From Aegicerativicinus sediminis (GTDB taxonomy: Bacteria; Bacteroidota; Bacteroidia; Flavobacteriales; Flavobacteriaceae), in contig NZ_CP064295.1 in NCBI RefSeq assembly GCF_015476115.1, positions 3,218,001-3,282,000 of the forward strand: a stretch of 64,000 nt of DNA, read 5' to 3'. Both the position numbers and the translations under genes were made by a program. Shown one piece after another: positions 61,906 to 64,000 of the stretch. The notes under the pieces were generated by a model. The model was not told the origin of the DNA, did not search any database, and saw nothing but the letters and a program-made list of their open reading frames with translations. Position 1 is the first letter of the stretch; every line of letters begins with the position of its first letter.

Positions 61906-64000
61906 TTAATACCAACGGCGACGGAAAAGTCCTAAAAGTGCTTGAGGATCAACTGTAAATACGAATCGTATTTTTTGGTCGTAATTTGGTTGGGCAATTT
62001 CCCAACCAAGATTGGAGTAGACCGGGAAGTAAACTTCAAAATAGTCGGCAACTAAATTTAATCTGATGCCCGAATCGTAAACAAATCTAGCGCTGGAATC
62101 TTTATTTTTCAAAAATCCTACGTCTCCATAGGCCTCAATAATGTTCCAGATTGTATAACCTAAATTGACGGTTGTCATCCATTGATTGGCAAAGCTTTCC
62201 TCCAAGACAGATTTAAATCCTCCTTCCGCAATAATCAATTGCTGGCTAAAAATCCCAGAAGATTCAGACCGACCTAAATAATTATAATCGAATAGATAAT
62301 CTGTAGGTCTATCCAGGGCAAAACTGAAATAATTCGATTCTGGATTAGTTTTATTATATAAGAATAATCCAGCAAAGGTTCTAAAACTGAAAAGCCTATT
62401 GGTTTGGGATAAATGACGGAACTCGTAATTAAATGAAAGCTTACCAAACTTTGGTCCGAATTGCAGGTCCGAAAACCAACTCTTATACTTAATAAGTCCC
62501 TTGTTAGAATTTATGTACCGAAGATTGAATACGGAATAATTTGGCTCAGTTAGAGTAATTTGTGCGTTATCGCCTAAATGTCTATCGATACTTAAGTATC
62601 TGAAGTTTAAATATTTAGATTCGTTTGACCGAAAATCATCTTCATTCCTGAAAAGAAAGGAAACACTTGGTGTTAGGACTCTAACGAAAGCATCTCTACC
62701 ATAGGATCGGTAAGAACCACCAAAACCATAGGTTATATTATATAGGTCTCTATCCTCGATATTATGTGTAAACGAAACCGAACCTCCACCTGTAAGTATT
62801 TTTGATTTTGTGCCGAATTGCGGAGCGAACTTATAATTAAACTTTTTCCTTAGTATTGTTTTATTGTAAAATTTTGCCCCAATAGTAATTCCGTCATAAA
62901 TATTCCGAAATTCCAACATTGGCATCAAAAACACTTGATTGTAATTAGGATCTTCAAAATCCTTGAATAATCTGATTTGCAAAGGACGGTGGTTAAAAAA
63001 GAAGCCTTTTTTGGATTTCCAATTGTCCCTGAGATTGAACTCTGGTATTGTCTGATCATAATTTAAGGCAAACTTGTCACCATTTTCCTTTGGTATAGTT
63101 ATAGTCTTTTCCTTACCGACATCCTCTATCCACCTTTTGGCAATGACATTATCATTTTGAAGGGTAAATAAGGAAATAGGCATATTGCTTTTCCTTTTAT
63201 TGCGAATGGTTATGGCAATTGAGTCCTCTAGTGTCTCTAAACTTTTTATCTTATAATCAATCTTTTTACGGGAGTTGATATAGTCTCCAAAAAACCAATT
63301 TACATCCTTTTCTGTGCTCTCTTGAATGATCTCCTCAAACTTTTCTGATTTGGTAAGTTCTAACCGATTTTCATCCATCAATTTGCGAATAGACTTTTCT
63401 ACTACATCTGAATTTACAAAATCGTCTAGGTATCTAAGTCCGACTCCAGCCTTATATTTATTGGCAATTCTTGCATTGAATTTAAGTAATGAATCCTTTG
63501 CCGTAGTTAAAGGTTGATCGCGATTGGTCCTTGCCATTTGCATAAAAAACAGATTGAATTGCTCATTAAACAAGAGATCTGCAGCATGAAAGGCCTTAAT
63601 GCCCCAAAAATCTGCCCATTTCCCAATTAGTTTTAAGTCCGGATAATAGGTTTCCATATATTTCATCATATAAAATATTTGAATTCCATCCGAAAGCCAA
63701 TTATCTTCCCTAGGATTAAAAAGAAGCGAATTTTCAACGTATCGTTTTAAGGCTGTTTTGAGGAGTTTTAATTCGAACTCAAATCCATCTGAAAATGGAC
63801 TTAAAAAATTGGGTAATTGGTTTAACCCATATAAAGGTTCATGCTTATAATCAATGCTCGTTAAAAGCATCTGTTCATGAGGATAAGTACCCAGGTTATT
63901 CGTCAGAAAAGAAGTAATACGGTCAGTAATGAGAGCCGTTTGCATTGGCATTACCTTCTTGTCTGAGATATCCGTTAGAACTGTAAAATTATCTGTTTGT
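61906..64000 (-). CDS. Metallopeptidase-like protein with C-terminal outer-membrane barrel, 5' end cut
   Basis: The minus-strand frame stays open to position 64000, 17 codons past the first in-window ATG (63951), so the start lies outside. The visible 698 residues begin in a helical part with TNNLGTYPHEQMLLTS and DNWLSDGIQIFYMMKYMET, which looks like the end of a gluzincin (M1-type) peptidase. From about 350 on, alternating strands ending in an aromatic residue with WY as the last pair suggest an outer-membrane beta barrel. The HExxH zinc motif would be in the missing part or changed. It may be a surface-tethered protease. Confidence 0.7.
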   Translation of the reverse strand, partial: QTDNFTVLTDISDKKVMPMQTALITDRITSFLTNNLGTYPHEQMLLTSIDYKHEPLYGLNQLPNFLSPFSDGFEFELKLLKTALKRYVENSLLFNPREDNWLSDGIQIFYMMKYMETYYPDLKLIGKWADFWGIKAFHAADLLFNEQFNLFFMQMARTNRDQPLTTAKDSLLKFNARIANKYKAGVGLRYLDDFVNSDVVEKSIRKLMDENRLELTKSEKFEEIIQESTEKDVNWFFGDYINSRKKIDYKIKSLETLEDSIAITIRNKRKSNMPISLFTLQNDNVIAKRWIEDVGKEKTITIPKENGDKFALNYDQTIPEFNLRDNWKSKKGFFFNHRPLQIRLFKDFEDPNYNQVFLMPMLEFRNIYDGITIGAKFYNKTILRKKFNYKFAPQFGTKSKILTGGGSVSFTHNIEDRDLYNITYGFGGSYRSYGRDAFVRVLTPSVSFLFRNEDDFRSNESKYLNFRYLSIDRHLGDNAQITLTEPNYSVFNLRYINSNKGLIKYKSWFSDLQFGPKFGKLSFNYEFRHLSQTNRLFSFRTFAGLFLYNKTNPESNYFSFALDRPTDYLFDYNYLGRSESSGIFSQQLIIAEGGFKSVLEESFANQWMTTVNLGYTIWNIIEAYGDVGFLKNKDSSARFVYDSGIRLNLVADYFEVYFPVYSNLGWEIAQPNYDQKIRFVFTVDPQALLGLFRRRWY

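Overview
The window is an AT-rich chromosome segment from a member of the Bacteroidota, most likely a marine Flavobacteriaceae. This rests on gene content and order (a ribB / LptF-LptG / lolA / ftsK / dgkA / tpx block, a fused alpha-beta E1 dehydrogenase, GluR0-like channel, DUF7935, YciO-like and OmpA lipoprotein genes), on the RteC/Rep style of its mobile element, and on a few TAnnTTTG-type promoter elements. No species can be named from sequence alone. No intact tRNA or rRNA gene and no CRISPR array was seen.

Region 1 (1 to about 18,327) is the right-hand part of an integrated mobile element, with every gene on the minus strand. Its right end is a 23-base copy of the 3' end of a tRNA-Ser gene (18305-18327), followed by what looks like the original tRNA terminator. 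A tyrosine recombinase gene lies beside that site. It is followed by an unrecognised conserved-looking gene, an excisionase-like helix-turn-helix gene and a filamentous-phage/plasmid type replication initiator: a self-mobilising core. The cargo is a five-gene anti-phage island: a 947-residue protein of unknown fold, a roughly 2,018-residue DEAD-box/DUF1998 helicase, a Cas4/RecB-like iron-sulfur nuclease, a C5-cytosine DNA methyltransferase, and a PD-(D/E)XK restriction-like protein. This is best read as a Druantia type II-like system with a restriction nuclease appended. Stop-start overlaps tie its genes into two coupled blocks. Downstream are a structured non-coding stretch that can form a pseudoknot, a stand-alone RadC-type JAMM protein, a small membrane protein, and an unknown gene running off the left edge. 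The intact tRNA-Ser and left junction should lie outside the window.

Region 2 (18,600 to about 34,970) is chromosomal: L-serine dehydratase, aldo/keto reductase, a TAT-exported Gfo/Idh/MocA oxidoreductase, a class C beta-lactamase-like hydrolase, a GluR0-like ligand-gated ion channel, a DUF3124 lipoprotein and an APC transporter. It is followed by the minus-strand block tpx-dgkA-ftsK-lolA-lptF/G-ribB. The RibB protein carries a degenerate GTP cyclohydrolase II half (RibBX-like), and Tpx lacks its usual resolving cysteine.

Region 3 (35,000 to 49,200) has pheT, small secreted proteins, a TlpA-like thioredoxin lipoprotein, recG, a patatin phospholipase, an FMN/Fe-S glutamate-synthase-like protein, an M20 amidohydrolase and an AsmA-like protein.

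Region 4 (49,200 to 64,000) has a PcrA/UvrD helicase, a YciO-like protein, an OmpA lipoprotein, a family 2 glycosyltransferase, an orphan HsdR-N-like nuclease domain, holA, a PfpI-like protein followed by a DUF7218-like gene broken by an in-frame stop at codon 4, two DoxX proteins, DUF202, a fused E1 alpha/beta 2-oxoacid dehydrogenase and a partial protease-like/beta-barrel protein leaving the right edge.
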